64,000 nt of DNA. Source: Actinoallomurus sp963736325. GTDB lineage: Bacteria; Actinomycetota; Actinomycetes; Streptosporangiales; Streptosporangiaceae. The notes below the pieces were generated by a model that saw only the letters and a program-made list of their open reading frames with translations, searched no databases and had not been told where the DNA came from. A program made the position numbers and the translations under genes. Positions 25,052 through 32,947 of this stretch are shown here, piece after piece (the first letter of the stretch is position 1; the number at the start of each line of letters is the position of its first letter). The stretch is from NCBI GenBank assembly GCA_963736325.1, contig CAVTOG010000016.1, positions 496,001 through 560,000 of the forward strand, in the 5' to 3' direction.

Positions 25052-25471
25052 ATGACCGGTGCGTACGTCGCGGTGGCGGCGTTGATTCTCGCGACCGTCT
25101 TCGGCCTGGTCTGGCGGAGGCGCGACGGTGTGCTGCGCTCGAAGGAGGGGACGGTGCCGGAGCGTTTCGACCCGCCGGCCGGCCTTGAGTCCGAGTTCGG
25201 CGAGAAGGCGACGCTGGTCCAGTTCTCCTCGGCCTTCTGCGCCCCCTGCCGTGCCACCCGCCGCATCCTCACCGAGGTCGCCGACATGGTGGACGGCGTG
25301 AGCCACGTCGAGATCGACGCCGAGGCCCACCTGGACCTGGTCCGTCACCTGAACATCGTCCGCACGCCCACGGTCCTGGTCCTGGACGCCTCACGCGCCA
25401 TCGTCCGCCGTGGCTCCGGCCTTCCCCGCAAAGCCGACATCGTCGCCGCCCTCGGCGACGCCGTGACATGA
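25052..25471 (+). CDS. Membrane-anchored thioredoxin-like protein
   Basis: Protein of 139 aa. An N-terminal helix (AVAALILATVFGLVW) anchors a thioredoxin domain with C63-A-P-C66 (AFCAPCR) and a cis-Pro loop (RTPTVLVLD). It precedes a rhodanese-DUF1416 operon. From memory, the M. tuberculosis locus thiX-cysA2-sseC2 has the same order, which suggests a role in reducing sulfur-transfer or persulfide intermediates at the membrane. Confidence 0.83.
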   Translation: MTGAYVAVAALILATVFGLVWRRRDGVLRSKEGTVPERFDPPAGLESEFGEKATLVQFSSAFCAPCRATRRILTEVADMVDGVSHVEIDAEAHLDLVRHLNIVRTPTVLVLDASRAIVRRGSGLPRKADIVAALGDAVT

Positions 25472-25558
25472 CCACGCCGCCGTCTTATCAAACGTTCCGA
25501 GAGAGCGTTAACGCAGGTCGGGGCGGGTATTGGTGTCTCGATAGGCAAGATGGGGGTT

Positions 25559-25586
25559 TTGCAGGGAGTAAGAGGACGCCTACCAT
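25559..25586 (+). promoter_or_regulatory. Promoter of the leader peptide and sulfur operon
   Basis: TTGCAG (25559-25564), a 16-nt spacer and TACCAT (25581-25586). The leader GTG starts 7 nt downstream, so the transcript should be leaderless. Confidence 0.5.
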
Positions 25587-25593
25587 CGGGGGC

Positions 25594-25677
25594 GTGCGTT
25601 CCTGGACAGAGTTGCTGACGAAGCGACGCGCGGTCGATTTCTGCCGCGTCGCCACCGCGCTCTGTCGTCCGGCCTGA
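25594..25677 (+). CDS. Putative leader peptide, 27 aa, of the sulfur operon
   Basis: Reads VRSWTELLTKRRAVDFCRVA then TALCRPA, stop TGA. The pattern RRxVDFxRxxxALCR matches short leader peptides that I recall before actinobacterial sulfur genes. Two Cys codons lie near the end (positions 17 and 24), which would make translation sensitive to charged tRNA-Cys. It lies 57 nt before the DUF4395 gene. Leaderless start as judged from the -10 box. No clear terminator/antiterminator pair was found by eye. Confidence 0.65.
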   Translation: MRSWTELLTKRRAVDFCRVATALCRPA

Positions 25678-25734
25678 GCCAGTTGGCCCTTCTCAGCCCA
25701 TAGCACTCAGCGCCCACCTTGGGAGCATCAGCCG

Positions 25735-26157
25735 ATGCAGGTCGACCCACGAGGTCAGCGTTTCGGCGCGATCCTCACATCGATTGTCCTGGTCGTCGTA
25801 CTCGTGACCGGTAGCTGGCCGCTACTCGCGGCCCAGCTCGTCGTGTTCCTCGTAGGAGTGCTGTTCGGCCTGCGCAACGCACCGTACGGCCTGATCTTCC
25901 AGGCGCTCGTACGGCCGCGGATCGGGCCGCCGAAGGAGCTCGAAGCCGAGGCGCCGCCACGGTTCGCCCAAGGGGTGGGTGCGGCGTTCGCGGTGACGGG
26001 TGTCATCGGGTACGCCGCCGGGATTCCGGTGCTGGGTATGGCCGCCACAGCGTGCGCGCTGGTCGCTGCCTTCCTCAACGCCGCCTTCGGGTTCTGCCTG
26101 GGCTGTGAGGTCTACCTGCTCATTCGCCGGCTCGTCCCCGGGCGGGCCACGTCCTAA
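25735..26157 (+). CDS. DUF4395 membrane protein
   Basis: Protein of 140 aa with about four membrane helices. The DUF4395 hallmarks are the N-terminal VDPRGQRFGA and the CLGCE motif (FGFCLGCEVYLL), whose paired cysteines suggest thiol or sulfur chemistry in the membrane. Such proteins accompany rhodaneses and thioredoxins, as here. Its mechanism is unknown. Confidence 0.82.
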   Translation: MQVDPRGQRFGAILTSIVLVVVLVTGSWPLLAAQLVVFLVGVLFGLRNAPYGLIFQALVRPRIGPPKELEAEAPPRFAQGVGAAFAVTGVIGYAAGIPVLGMAATACALVAAFLNAAFGFCLGCEVYLLIRRLVPGRATS

Positions 26158-26237
26158 GCCGGACGTACCGCAAAGAGCGCGGCCATGCCGCGAGTGCCCG
26201 AACAACGAATCGCCACTCCAATAGGGAGGACCACAGC

Positions 26238-27077
26238 ATGAGCCGCTCCGACGTTCTGGTCGACGCCGACTGGGTACAGGCGCACCTCGACGACCCGGGC
26301 ATCGTCCTGGTCGAGGTCGACGAGGACACCAGCGCATACGAGAAGGGCCACATCCGCGGAGCCGTCCGCATCGACTGGAAGACGGAACTGCAGGACCCGG
26401 TACGCCGCGACTTCGTCGACAAGACCGGCTTCGAGCAGCTTCTCTCGGGCAAGGGCATCGCAGGCGATGACCTGGTCGTTCTCTACGGCGGCAACAACAA
26501 CTGGTTCGCCGCCTACGCGTACTGGTACTTCCGCCTCTACGGCCACCAGAACGTGAAGCTGCTCGACGGCGGGCGCAAGAAGTGGGAGCTCGACTCCCGC
26601 GACCTCGTCGAGGACGTGCCGTCGCGGCCGTCGACGAGCTACACCGCCAAGGAGCAGGACAGCTCCATCCGTGCCTTCCGCGACGAGGTCGTGGCGGCGA
26701 TCAGCAGCAAGAACCTCGTGGACGTACGCTCGCCCGACGAGTTCTCCGGCAAGCTGCTCGCGCCGGCGCACCTCCCGCAGGAGCAGGCACAGCGCGCCGG
26801 GCACATCCCGACCGCGCGCAACATCCCGTGGTCGAAGGCCGCGAACGACGACGGCACCTTCCGTTCCGACGAGGAGCTGCGGGAGCTGTACGAGGACGCC
26901 GGTGTCGACCTGTCGAAGGCGACCATCGCGTACTGCCGGATCGGTGAGCGCTCGTCGCACACCTGGTTCGCGCTGCACGAGCTTCTCGGCCTTTCGGACG
27001 TGAAGAACTACGACGGATCCTGGACTGAATACGGCTCGCTCATCGGCGTGCCGATCGAACTTGGGGAGGCCAAGTGA
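26238..27077 (+). CDS. Thiosulfate sulfurtransferase (tandem rhodanese)
   Basis: Protein of 279 aa with two rhodanese domains. The N-terminal domain is inactive, with no Cys (VVLYGGNNNWFA). The active site is in the C-terminal domain: C233-R-I-G-E-R (YCRIGERSSHTWF), the CRxGER-type loop of the CysA2/CysA3/SseA group. It transfers sulfane sulfur from thiosulfate to thiophilic acceptors. SD GGGAGGA precedes the ATG. It overlaps the DUF1416 gene by GTGA. Confidence 0.92.
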   Translation: MSRSDVLVDADWVQAHLDDPGIVLVEVDEDTSAYEKGHIRGAVRIDWKTELQDPVRRDFVDKTGFEQLLSGKGIAGDDLVVLYGGNNNWFAAYAYWYFRLYGHQNVKLLDGGRKKWELDSRDLVEDVPSRPSTSYTAKEQDSSIRAFRDEVVAAISSKNLVDVRSPDEFSGKLLAPAHLPQEQAQRAGHIPTARNIPWSKAANDDGTFRSDEELRELYEDAGVDLSKATIAYCRIGERSSHTWFALHELLGLSDVKNYDGSWTEYGSLIGVPIELGEAK

Positions 27078-27382
27078 CGGACGGATGCGGCGCTCCGGCG
27101 CAGACGGCGAGCCTGCCGGCAACGGTGGACCTGAACAACGAAGCGGTCATCCAGGGCACGGTGGTGCGTTCCGGCGCCGTCGTTCCGGGCGCGTACGCGC
27201 GGCTGCTCGACGCGACCGGTGAGTTCACCGGAGAGGTGGTGACGAGCGAGGAGGGCGTGTTCCGCTTCTTCGCCGCACCGGGTGAGTGGACGGTACGCGT
27301 CCTCGCGCCCGGCGGGGTCAGCATCGACTCGAATGTCACGGCGGAGATCGGCGAGATCGCCGCCCTCGAGGTCGCGATCTAG
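27074..27382 (+). CDS. DUF1416 protein (SseC-like)
   Basis: Protein of 102 aa with a beta-sandwich (transthyretin/Cna-B-like) pattern. It has VDLNNEAVIQGTVVRSG and FRFFAAPGEWTVRVLAP. N-terminal Cys at DGCGAP. It is translationally coupled to the rhodanese (GTGA overlap), the arrangement I recall for sseC after cysA2/cysA3. Probable partner of the sulfurtransferase; activity unknown. Confidence 0.85.
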   Translation: MTDGCGAPAQTASLPATVDLNNEAVIQGTVVRSGAVVPGAYARLLDATGEFTGEVVTSEEGVFRFFAAPGEWTVRVLAPGGVSIDSNVTAEIGEIAALEVAI

Positions 27383-27395
27383 CGAGCGATCCACC

Positions 27396-27438
27396 GATCC
27401 CGCCGCCACCTGAGACGTGGCGGCGGGATCGTCGTTTT
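27396..27438 (+). terminator. Rho-independent terminator of the sulfur operon
   Basis: GATCCCGCCGCCAC (27396-27409) and GTGGCGGCGGGATC (27417-27430): perfect 14-bp stem, 7-nt loop, then GTCGTTTT. Confidence 0.9.
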
Positions 27439-27471
27439 CCGGCGTTCTCCCACGTGACATGGGGGAGCCGT

Positions 27472-27477
27472 TACGAT
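27472..27477 (+). promoter_or_regulatory. -10 box of the membrane protein gene at 27486
   Basis: TACGAT ends 8 nt before the GTG at 27486, again suggesting a leaderless transcript. Confidence 0.45.
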
Positions 27478-27485
27478 CGCGTATT

Positions 27486-28751
27486 GTGCTCCGTTCGTCC
27501 CCATTGATCCTGCCGTGGACCACGCTTCGGCTGGCCGGGCGGTTCGCCCTGCCGCTGGCGCTCTGGTACACCGTCGGCCAGGTGCTGCGGTACGCCCTGT
27601 TCTACGCGGGCTACCGGTTCGGGCTGCACAACCCCGTCGTCCCGATCATCGTGATCAGCCTGGTGGTCATGGTCGCGCTGGCCGTGACCGTGGCGATGCT
27701 GCACAGCGTTCGGGACGGCCTGCCGGCGGTGAAGAAACGCGAGCTCGACGAGTCGCTGACCTCATGGGCGGCGGTGGATGAGGAGACGATCCTCAACGCC
27801 CTGACCCGTGCGCTCCTGCCGTTCATGATCTTCTACCTGGCCTGGAACTGGTTCAGCGACGACGCGCAGGCGTACGAGCAGTCCGCCGCCGCGCGCGGCT
27901 CGGCGGAAGGCGGGATCACCGGCCAGCTCGCCGCGATGAAGTCGATCACCGCCCTCGGTGACCACTTCTACGTCGCGATCGCGCTGACCGCCGGCTTCTT
28001 CATGCTGAAGTTCGTCGCCGAGCGCTACGTCGAGCCGAAGTGGCCGAACGTCGGCGGCATCGTGGTCGCGCTCTTCGAGGTCAACTGGACCCTGTTCGGC
28101 CTCTTCACGATCAACAAGGGGCGCGGCGCCTTCTGGGACTGGCTCCACAGCCGCGTCATCTGGGGCTGGGCGGCGGACCTGTCCGGCCCGGTGTTCGGCT
28201 GGATCGGCACGTACTGGCCGTCCTTCAAAGAGGCGGTGCTCGGCGGCCTCGTCTGGCTGGTGATCGCTGGCGTCATCCTCGGTGTCGACGCCGATGAGGA
28301 GACCGCGCTCGGTAAGGGCCGGGTCGGCCGGCGGATCGTCTCGGCGAGCGGCATCGACCGCCCCCGTACGCCGTGGGAGGTAGCGACACGCGAGCTGCGC
28401 GACAAGTGGCTGCCGACCCTCTACGGCATCCGGATGGTCCTCCGCGCCGGGCTGCTGCCGTTCGCGGTGTTCTGCGTGCTGTTCATGGGCCTGGAAGACG
28501 CCGCGTACCTCACCGAGCGCGGGGTCTACTACCTGCTCGGACCGCACACGATCGGCTGGTGGATCCCGCGGCTGTCCGTCATCCACTACGGCGTCGACCT
28601 CGTCCACCAGACGCTGCGGGTGTGCCTGATGGCCGCGGCGTTCGACCTGGTCGTACGCCGCGTCAGTGCGCGAACCGCAGCACCTGTGCCGGGGCCTTCG
28701 CCGACGTACGCGCCAGCGTTCCACCCCGTGCCTCCAGTACGACAGAGTTGA
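27486..28751 (+). CDS. Polytopic membrane protein, unknown function
   Basis: 421 aa from the GTG at 27486. About seven to eight membrane helices: four in the first half (e.g. VPIIVISLVVMVALAVTVAM and FYVAIALTAGFFMLKFVAER), a large amphipathic region, then GLVWLVIAGVILGV and LLPFAVFCVLFMGLEDAAYL near the end. No family motif recognised. Its last 89 nt overlap, tail to tail, the 3' end of the opposing gene, so either C-terminus might differ from the one given. Confidence 0.65.
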   Translation: MLRSSPLILPWTTLRLAGRFALPLALWYTVGQVLRYALFYAGYRFGLHNPVVPIIVISLVVMVALAVTVAMLHSVRDGLPAVKKRELDESLTSWAAVDEETILNALTRALLPFMIFYLAWNWFSDDAQAYEQSAAARGSAEGGITGQLAAMKSITALGDHFYVAIALTAGFFMLKFVAERYVEPKWPNVGGIVVALFEVNWTLFGLFTINKGRGAFWDWLHSRVIWGWAADLSGPVFGWIGTYWPSFKEAVLGGLVWLVIAGVILGVDADEETALGKGRVGRRIVSASGIDRPRTPWEVATRELRDKWLPTLYGIRMVLRAGLLPFAVFCVLFMGLEDAAYLTERGVYYLLGPHTIGWWIPRLSVIHYGVDLVHQTLRVCLMAAAFDLVVRRVSARTAAPVPGPSPTYAPAFHPVPPVRQS

Positions 28752-29241
28752 GCAGCCTCGGCGGCAGGGTCGCCATCACCTTCAGCTGGAACGTACGGCC
28801 GGCGGCTTGACCGGCCGGGGGCACCCCGAACGCCGACCACGTGTGCCCGGCGCGGTCACGCACGGTGTAGGCGATGTACTGCGCGGCCTTCACGCCCTGC
28901 GCGTCGAGCGGCTTCACCTCCACGACCAGCGAGAGCCGGGCGGCGCCGGTCGAACTCGTCGTCGCGGCCGTCGCGTCACGGCCCGCCAGCCGCAGCTGCA
29001 CGTGCCCGAGCGTCCCGGACATGCCACGCGCGACGAGCGTGACGGCCTCGCGCGGCTCGTAGGCGGCGGCCTGATGGCGATGATCGACCCACCCGACCGC
29101 GAGCAGGGCCGGCGCGAGGACGGCCAGCGCGGCCGCCTCCATCGCACGGCGCCGGCCGGCGCCGATCCGGGGCAAAGGAGGGTCCGGGACCGTCTCCTCC
29201 AGCGGGTCGCGCCGCGTCATCTCAAGCGGGTCGAACATCAT
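28663..29241 (-). CDS. Membrane-anchored extracytoplasmic protein, unknown (third gene of a trio)
   Basis: 192 aa. Cytoplasmic N-terminus, one helix (MEAAALAVLAPALLAVGWV), then a beta-rich extracytoplasmic domain with a conserved-looking strand pattern (VQLRLAGRDAT, LSLVVEVKPLDAQGVKAAQY). ATG overlaps the upstream stop (ATGA). The three proteins of this operon share one architecture, an N-terminal membrane helix with an exported beta domain, and probably form a complex. No known family recognised. Confidence 0.6.
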   Translation of the reverse strand: MMFDPLEMTRRDPLEETVPDPPLPRIGAGRRRAMEAAALAVLAPALLAVGWVDHRHQAAAYEPREAVTLVARGMSGTLGHVQLRLAGRDATAATTSSTGAARLSLVVEVKPLDAQGVKAAQYIAYTVRDRAGHTWSAFGVPPAGQAAGRTFQLKVMATLPPRLLNSVVLEARGGTLARTSAKAPAQVLRFAH

Positions 29242-29813
29242 GACGACTTCAGGACGTAGGCACTGGGGGCGTGCGCGACGAGCTGCTTCGCCCGGTCGCC
29301 GTCGATGCCCAGATCGACGTCGGCCTGCGCGCTCAGCTGGTCCATGAGGCTCTGCTCACCGACGATCAGGCGGGCGCCTGCCAGCCGGTCCTTCGGGATC
29401 TCGAAGACGAACGTCGCCTTGGCCCACAGCATCGGCTGGGAGTCGGAGGAGCCCGTGGAGATCGAGGTCCGCCCGCTCTCGTCGTACGAGAGGCCGCCCC
29501 GCGTCGCGAGGTGGATGTGTCCCGGCTGGAACGGCTTGAGGTTGCTTCTGACCTCCGTGCTGACGATGACGAAGATCCCGAGGCTCGGCATGGGCTTCGG
29601 CGTGCTCAGGATGTCCTGCTTCGTGACGCCGGTCGCCACGTCGACCTTGTCCACCTTGACGCTGAAGACGCGGTTGCCGACCACCGCGCCGATGTGCCCG
29701 TGGGCGGCGAGCGGGGTCTGCATCCGTGCCTTCAGGTGGGGCTCGAAGGAGTAGAGCCACATGGCCGCGCCCAGCAGCGCCACCGACACGATCCCGGACA
29801 GAACCTTGATCAC
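29238..29813 (-). CDS. Membrane-anchored extracytoplasmic protein, unknown (second gene of the trio)
   Basis: 191 aa. N-terminal anchor (VLSGIVSVALLGAAMWLY) and an exported domain with GNRVFSVKVDKVDVATGV and SLGIFVIVSTEVRSN, a strand pattern like DUF4352/telokin-type domains. Coupled on both sides by 4-bp ATGA overlaps. No catalytic motif. Confidence 0.6.
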   Translation of the reverse strand: MIKVLSGIVSVALLGAAMWLYSFEPHLKARMQTPLAAHGHIGAVVGNRVFSVKVDKVDVATGVTKQDILSTPKPMPSLGIFVIVSTEVRSNLKPFQPGHIHLATRGGLSYDESGRTSISTGSSDSQPMLWAKATFVFEIPKDRLAGARLIVGEQSLMDQLSAQADVDLGIDGDRAKQLVAHAPSAYVLKSS

Positions 29814-30436
29814 GAGGTCGCTCCGGTGCGTACTGGAACCGAGACCGTCGCCTTGATCGGGGACTGCTTGGTGACGGTCCAGTTGAAGTCGTCGTCCGTG
29901 AACCCCTGCCCGTACGCCCAGGAGCGGAAGGCGATCTTCACCGTCGACGGCGTGGTGTCCTCCGCCAGCGGCCAGCGGACCTGGACGATCACGGGTAGCC
30001 GCGGGTGGATCGTGCTCGTGTCGTTGCCCTGGACGTCACCTTCGGACTTCATCGTGTCGGGCGCGATGAAGGAACCCGGCTTGGGCTCGCCGGCCACGCC
30101 TTCGAGGAACGTCCCGACGCCGTGGCTGTCGGGGGTCTGGTCGGTGACGAGCATCCGTACGACCAGGATGTTCGCGGGCGCGTCGTACGTGTTGATTTTC
30201 ATGCGCCCGGCCCGCGCGTCCAAGACCCGTACCGCGTACGCGCCCTGGTCGACGGTCGCGCCGGGACGGACGGCCGCGATGGCGTTCGGCTGAGCCCGCA
30301 GCCCTCCGGCCACCCACACCACCGCGACGAGGATCACGAGTGCGCCCAGGACGACCAGAGCCACGCGCGGCTTCCGCCGCGGCGCCGTTTCGGTGTCGGG
30401 GGTGTGCGCCACGCGCACGATCGTACGGGTTGCCAC
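29810..30436 (-). CDS. Membrane-anchored DUF4352-like protein (first gene of the trio)
   Basis: 208 aa. One helix (VALVVLGALVILVAVVWVAG) follows a basic N-terminus. The exported part reads like the DUF4352 immunoglobulin-type domain (ILVVRMLVTDQTPDSHGVGT ... DTMKSEGDVQGNDTST). First gene of the minus-strand trio, with its stop overlapping the next ATG. The mycosin gene is divergent, starting 81 nt upstream. Confidence 0.6.
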   Translation of the reverse strand: MATRTIVRVAHTPDTETAPRRKPRVALVVLGALVILVAVVWVAGGLRAQPNAIAAVRPGATVDQGAYAVRVLDARAGRMKINTYDAPANILVVRMLVTDQTPDSHGVGTFLEGVAGEPKPGSFIAPDTMKSEGDVQGNDTSTIHPRLPVIVQVRWPLAEDTTPSTVKIAFRSWAYGQGFTDDDFNWTVTKQSPIKATVSVPVRTGATS

Positions 30437-30516
30437 CGACTTGACGATGGTGGAACCCCATGTCAGGCAAATCGTCTAAAGTGCGATGCCAGGCTCGTAC
30501 GGGGGAGGGCGCGGTC

Positions 30517-31812
30517 ATGGGTAGAGGACGGCTGGCGGGGGTCGCGCTGGCGGGCTCCCTAACATTGGTCGGTATGGCGGCGGCACCGGCGGCGGTGGCC
30601 GTTCCCGGTGCGGGGCACCGGAAACCCACGCCCGGCAAGGCCAAGACGAGTTCGCCCAAGCCCACCAAACCGCCGACCCCGCCGTGCGTCACACCGAGGT
30701 CGATCCCCGCCTCGAACGAGAAGGTCGTCCCCTGGGCGCAGGACCGGCTCAGCTTCACCGACCTGTGGACGACCAGCACGGGGAAGAACGTCAAGGTCGC
30801 GGTGGTGGACAGCGGGATCAACGCCTCGCACCCGCAGCTGCGAGGCCGGGTGAAGAGACACATCGATCTCACCCACAGCCACGACACCGACTGCTTCGGG
30901 CACGGCACCATGGTCGCCGGGATCATCGCCGGCCAGGACAGGCGTACTGCGACCAAGGACCCGGTGCCGTTCGTCGGCGTCGCGCCGGACGTTCAGCTGT
31001 TCTCCGTGAAGATCCAAGACGGCCACGACTCCACTGACAACGGGCACCTTCTGGCCGAGGGGATCCGGCAGGCAGCGGACATGAGGCCCGACATCATCAA
31101 CGTCTCCGTGCAGAACACCGCTTTTCCGGAGTTGTACAGCGCCGTTCAATACGCTCTCCACAAGGGCATATTGATCGTCGCGGCGGCGGGCAACGTCGAT
31201 CCGAAGCAGAAGACCACGGTGCAGGCTGCCTACCCCGCGTCGTACCCCGGTGTGCTGTCAGTGGGGGCGCTCGGGCGCGACGGGCCCGTCTCGAGCTTCT
31301 CCAACTCGGCATCGAGGGTCGACGTCTCCGCGCCGGGAGACCACATCATCAGCACCGGGGGCAACGGGTACATCGGCGGGGACCGAGTGGAGGGCACGAG
31401 CTACTCCGCGCCCTATGTCACCGGGGTCGCCGCACTGATCAAGTCCATCCACCCCGAGCTCACTCCAGCGGAGATCATCCGTCGGATCGCCAACACGGCG
31501 GACGGCGGCGTCGGTGCCGGCGGTGGACGAGGCATGATCAACCCCAGCGCGGCCCTCAACGCCTCCGGCAGCGCGATGCCCGCCCCGACCGCATCCCTTC
31601 CGCCGGCCGCCGCCCTGCCGGTCGACATCGGCGGCCCCCCGCCGGTCGACCACCGTACGCGCACCATCGGCGGCGTGATCGCGGCCAGCACGATCGGACT
31701 GGCCCTCCTGGCCGTCTTCGGCGGTGTGGTGGTCCCCATGGGAATCCGGCGTGGCTGGCGGCCGGGGAGGGCGGCTCCGATGCGGAATGACCCCGAAAGC
31801 GGTTCGAACTAG
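30517..31812 (+). CDS. mycP: Mycosin-type S8 protease of the ESX locus, copy 1
   Basis: 431 aa. Signal peptide (LAGVALAGSLTLVGMAAAPA), Pro/Lys-rich linker, subtilisin domain with catalytic D98 (VVDSGI), H129 (GHGTMVAG), oxyanion N226 (AAAGN) and S295 (GTSYSAPYVTG), then a C-terminal membrane helix (IGGVIAASTIGLALLAVFGGVV). This is the MycP layout. Mycosins stabilise and process parts of type VII secretion complexes from the periplasmic side. ATG 30517 follows GGGGGAGGG. Confidence 0.88.
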   Translation: MGRGRLAGVALAGSLTLVGMAAAPAAVAVPGAGHRKPTPGKAKTSSPKPTKPPTPPCVTPRSIPASNEKVVPWAQDRLSFTDLWTTSTGKNVKVAVVDSGINASHPQLRGRVKRHIDLTHSHDTDCFGHGTMVAGIIAGQDRRTATKDPVPFVGVAPDVQLFSVKIQDGHDSTDNGHLLAEGIRQAADMRPDIINVSVQNTAFPELYSAVQYALHKGILIVAAAGNVDPKQKTTVQAAYPASYPGVLSVGALGRDGPVSSFSNSASRVDVSAPGDHIISTGGNGYIGGDRVEGTSYSAPYVTGVAALIKSIHPELTPAEIIRRIANTADGGVGAGGGRGMINPSAALNASGSAMPAPTASLPPAAALPVDIGGPPPVDHRTRTIGGVIAASTIGLALLAVFGGVVVPMGIRRGWRPGRAAPMRNDPESGSN

Positions 31813-31864
31813 CCGTGACGTCGTTCAGTGAGCTGTGGCACCGGTTTTCGATGAACGGGATGCG

Positions 31865-32293
31865 ATGACGGACTTCTCAGGTTTTTCTCACGCGGACATG
31901 GAGAGCTCGCTCCGGCGGGCGCGGATTCAGTCCGAAAAGATCAAGGAAATGCAGAGCGAGCTCCTCGCTCTCGTCGGCCGCGGAGAAGCGGCCGACGGCA
32001 GGGTACGAGTCGAGTACGCGACCGGTGTCGGAATGCGGAATCTGCAGATCGACGCGCGGGCGATGCGGATGGCCTCTCAGGATTTGGCCGAGGCCGTGAC
32101 GTCGGCGGTGCGGGACGCCATGAACGACCTGCAGGCGCAGACCCGGGCCATCACCAGTGCGAGCCTTGGCGACATGGGTGACACCGAGAAGCTGCGGACG
32201 CAGGTGGCGACCGCGCAGCGCGAGTTCGACAGCAAGATGAACGACGTCAACGAGCAGATCGCTCTCGCCTCCGCGCGGTTCCGCCGCGGTTGA
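31865..32293 (+). CDS. YbaB/EbfC-like protein of ESX cassette 1
   Basis: 142 aa. Helical N-terminus, then the YbaB-like core GRVRVEYATGVGMRNLQIDARAM and a long C-terminal helix. YbaB proteins are small nucleoid-associated DNA binders, but similar proteins often sit in actinobacterial ESX loci, where the role is unknown. It shares VGRGEAADGR with the second copy at 34460. Its stop is 6 nt from the stop of the convergent tubby-like gene. Confidence 0.65.
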   Translation: MTDFSGFSHADMESSLRRARIQSEKIKEMQSELLALVGRGEAADGRVRVEYATGVGMRNLQIDARAMRMASQDLAEAVTSAVRDAMNDLQAQTRAITSASLGDMGDTEKLRTQVATAQREFDSKMNDVNEQIALASARFRRG

Positions 32294-32299
32294 GGCGCA

Positions 32300-32917
32300 C
32301 TAATTCGCGAACGCTTCTTCTCTGAACCAGGCGATCGTCACGAAGGTCGCGACGAGGAGTATCCGCATCGGGTCGTCGAACTTGTATTTGAACCGAAGCG
32401 TGTAATCCCCGCGAAGGCCCGGCGCCGTTAGCAGCGAACCCCGGTCGGACTGCAGGATCTCGGCCACCTCCGCGCCACGCGGATCGAGCACCCGGAAATT
32501 CCACGTGAAAGAGGCCCTGCCGACGAGGATGACGGGGATGTCGGCGACGAGAGCGCCCCGCTCGTCCACGACCTGGAAGTGCGGTTTGGCGGGGTTCCAG
32601 TTGACCTTGTTGACGCCGCCGATCGTGCCCGCGTTCGGCAGCAGGATGTCCGCCGACGCTCCGCGTAGCTCGTTGTGCTTGTCTATCGCGAACAGCGGCT
32701 CGCCGTCCGTCCCGTCGGCGTGCATGAAGTGCTTGGCGCTGTACTCCTGGCCTACGACGTTGCGGAACACCGTCTTCCACAGGCGCTGCTTCGGCTCACG
32801 GATCGTGGCCAGCACCTGGTCGTGGTGGTCGAAGAGGTCGAAGTCGAACTGGCCGGACATGACCCGCTGGCCGACGGTCTTGAGGTGCAGCACCCGCCTG
32901 TCAAAGGTCCGCGTCAT
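32300..32917 (-). CDS. LURP1/tubby-like (scramblase-related) beta-barrel protein
   Basis: 205 aa. It has the pattern of scramblase/LURP-one proteins: short strands with DHHDQVLATIREP, PLFAIDKHNELRG, then FRVLDPRGAEVAEI and a C-terminal hydrophobic segment (MRILLVATFVTIAWF). Assignment to this fold is by eye only. The C-terminal helix suggests membrane association. It follows the large ESX protein gene and is probably its operon partner in cassette 1. Confidence 0.5.
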   Translation of the reverse strand: MTRTFDRRVLHLKTVGQRVMSGQFDFDLFDHHDQVLATIREPKQRLWKTVFRNVVGQEYSAKHFMHADGTDGEPLFAIDKHNELRGASADILLPNAGTIGGVNKVNWNPAKPHFQVVDERGALVADIPVILVGRASFTWNFRVLDPRGAEVAEILQSDRGSLLTAPGLRGDYTLRFKYKFDDPMRILLVATFVTIAWFREEAFAN

Positions 32918-32947
32918 ACTCGATCCGTTTCATCTTGGGGGTGTTGT

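Noticed and set aside
31800..31815. GGTTCGAAC word resembling a tRNA T-loop
   Set aside because: It is the end of the mycosin gene; no acceptor, D or anticodon arms can be folded around it.
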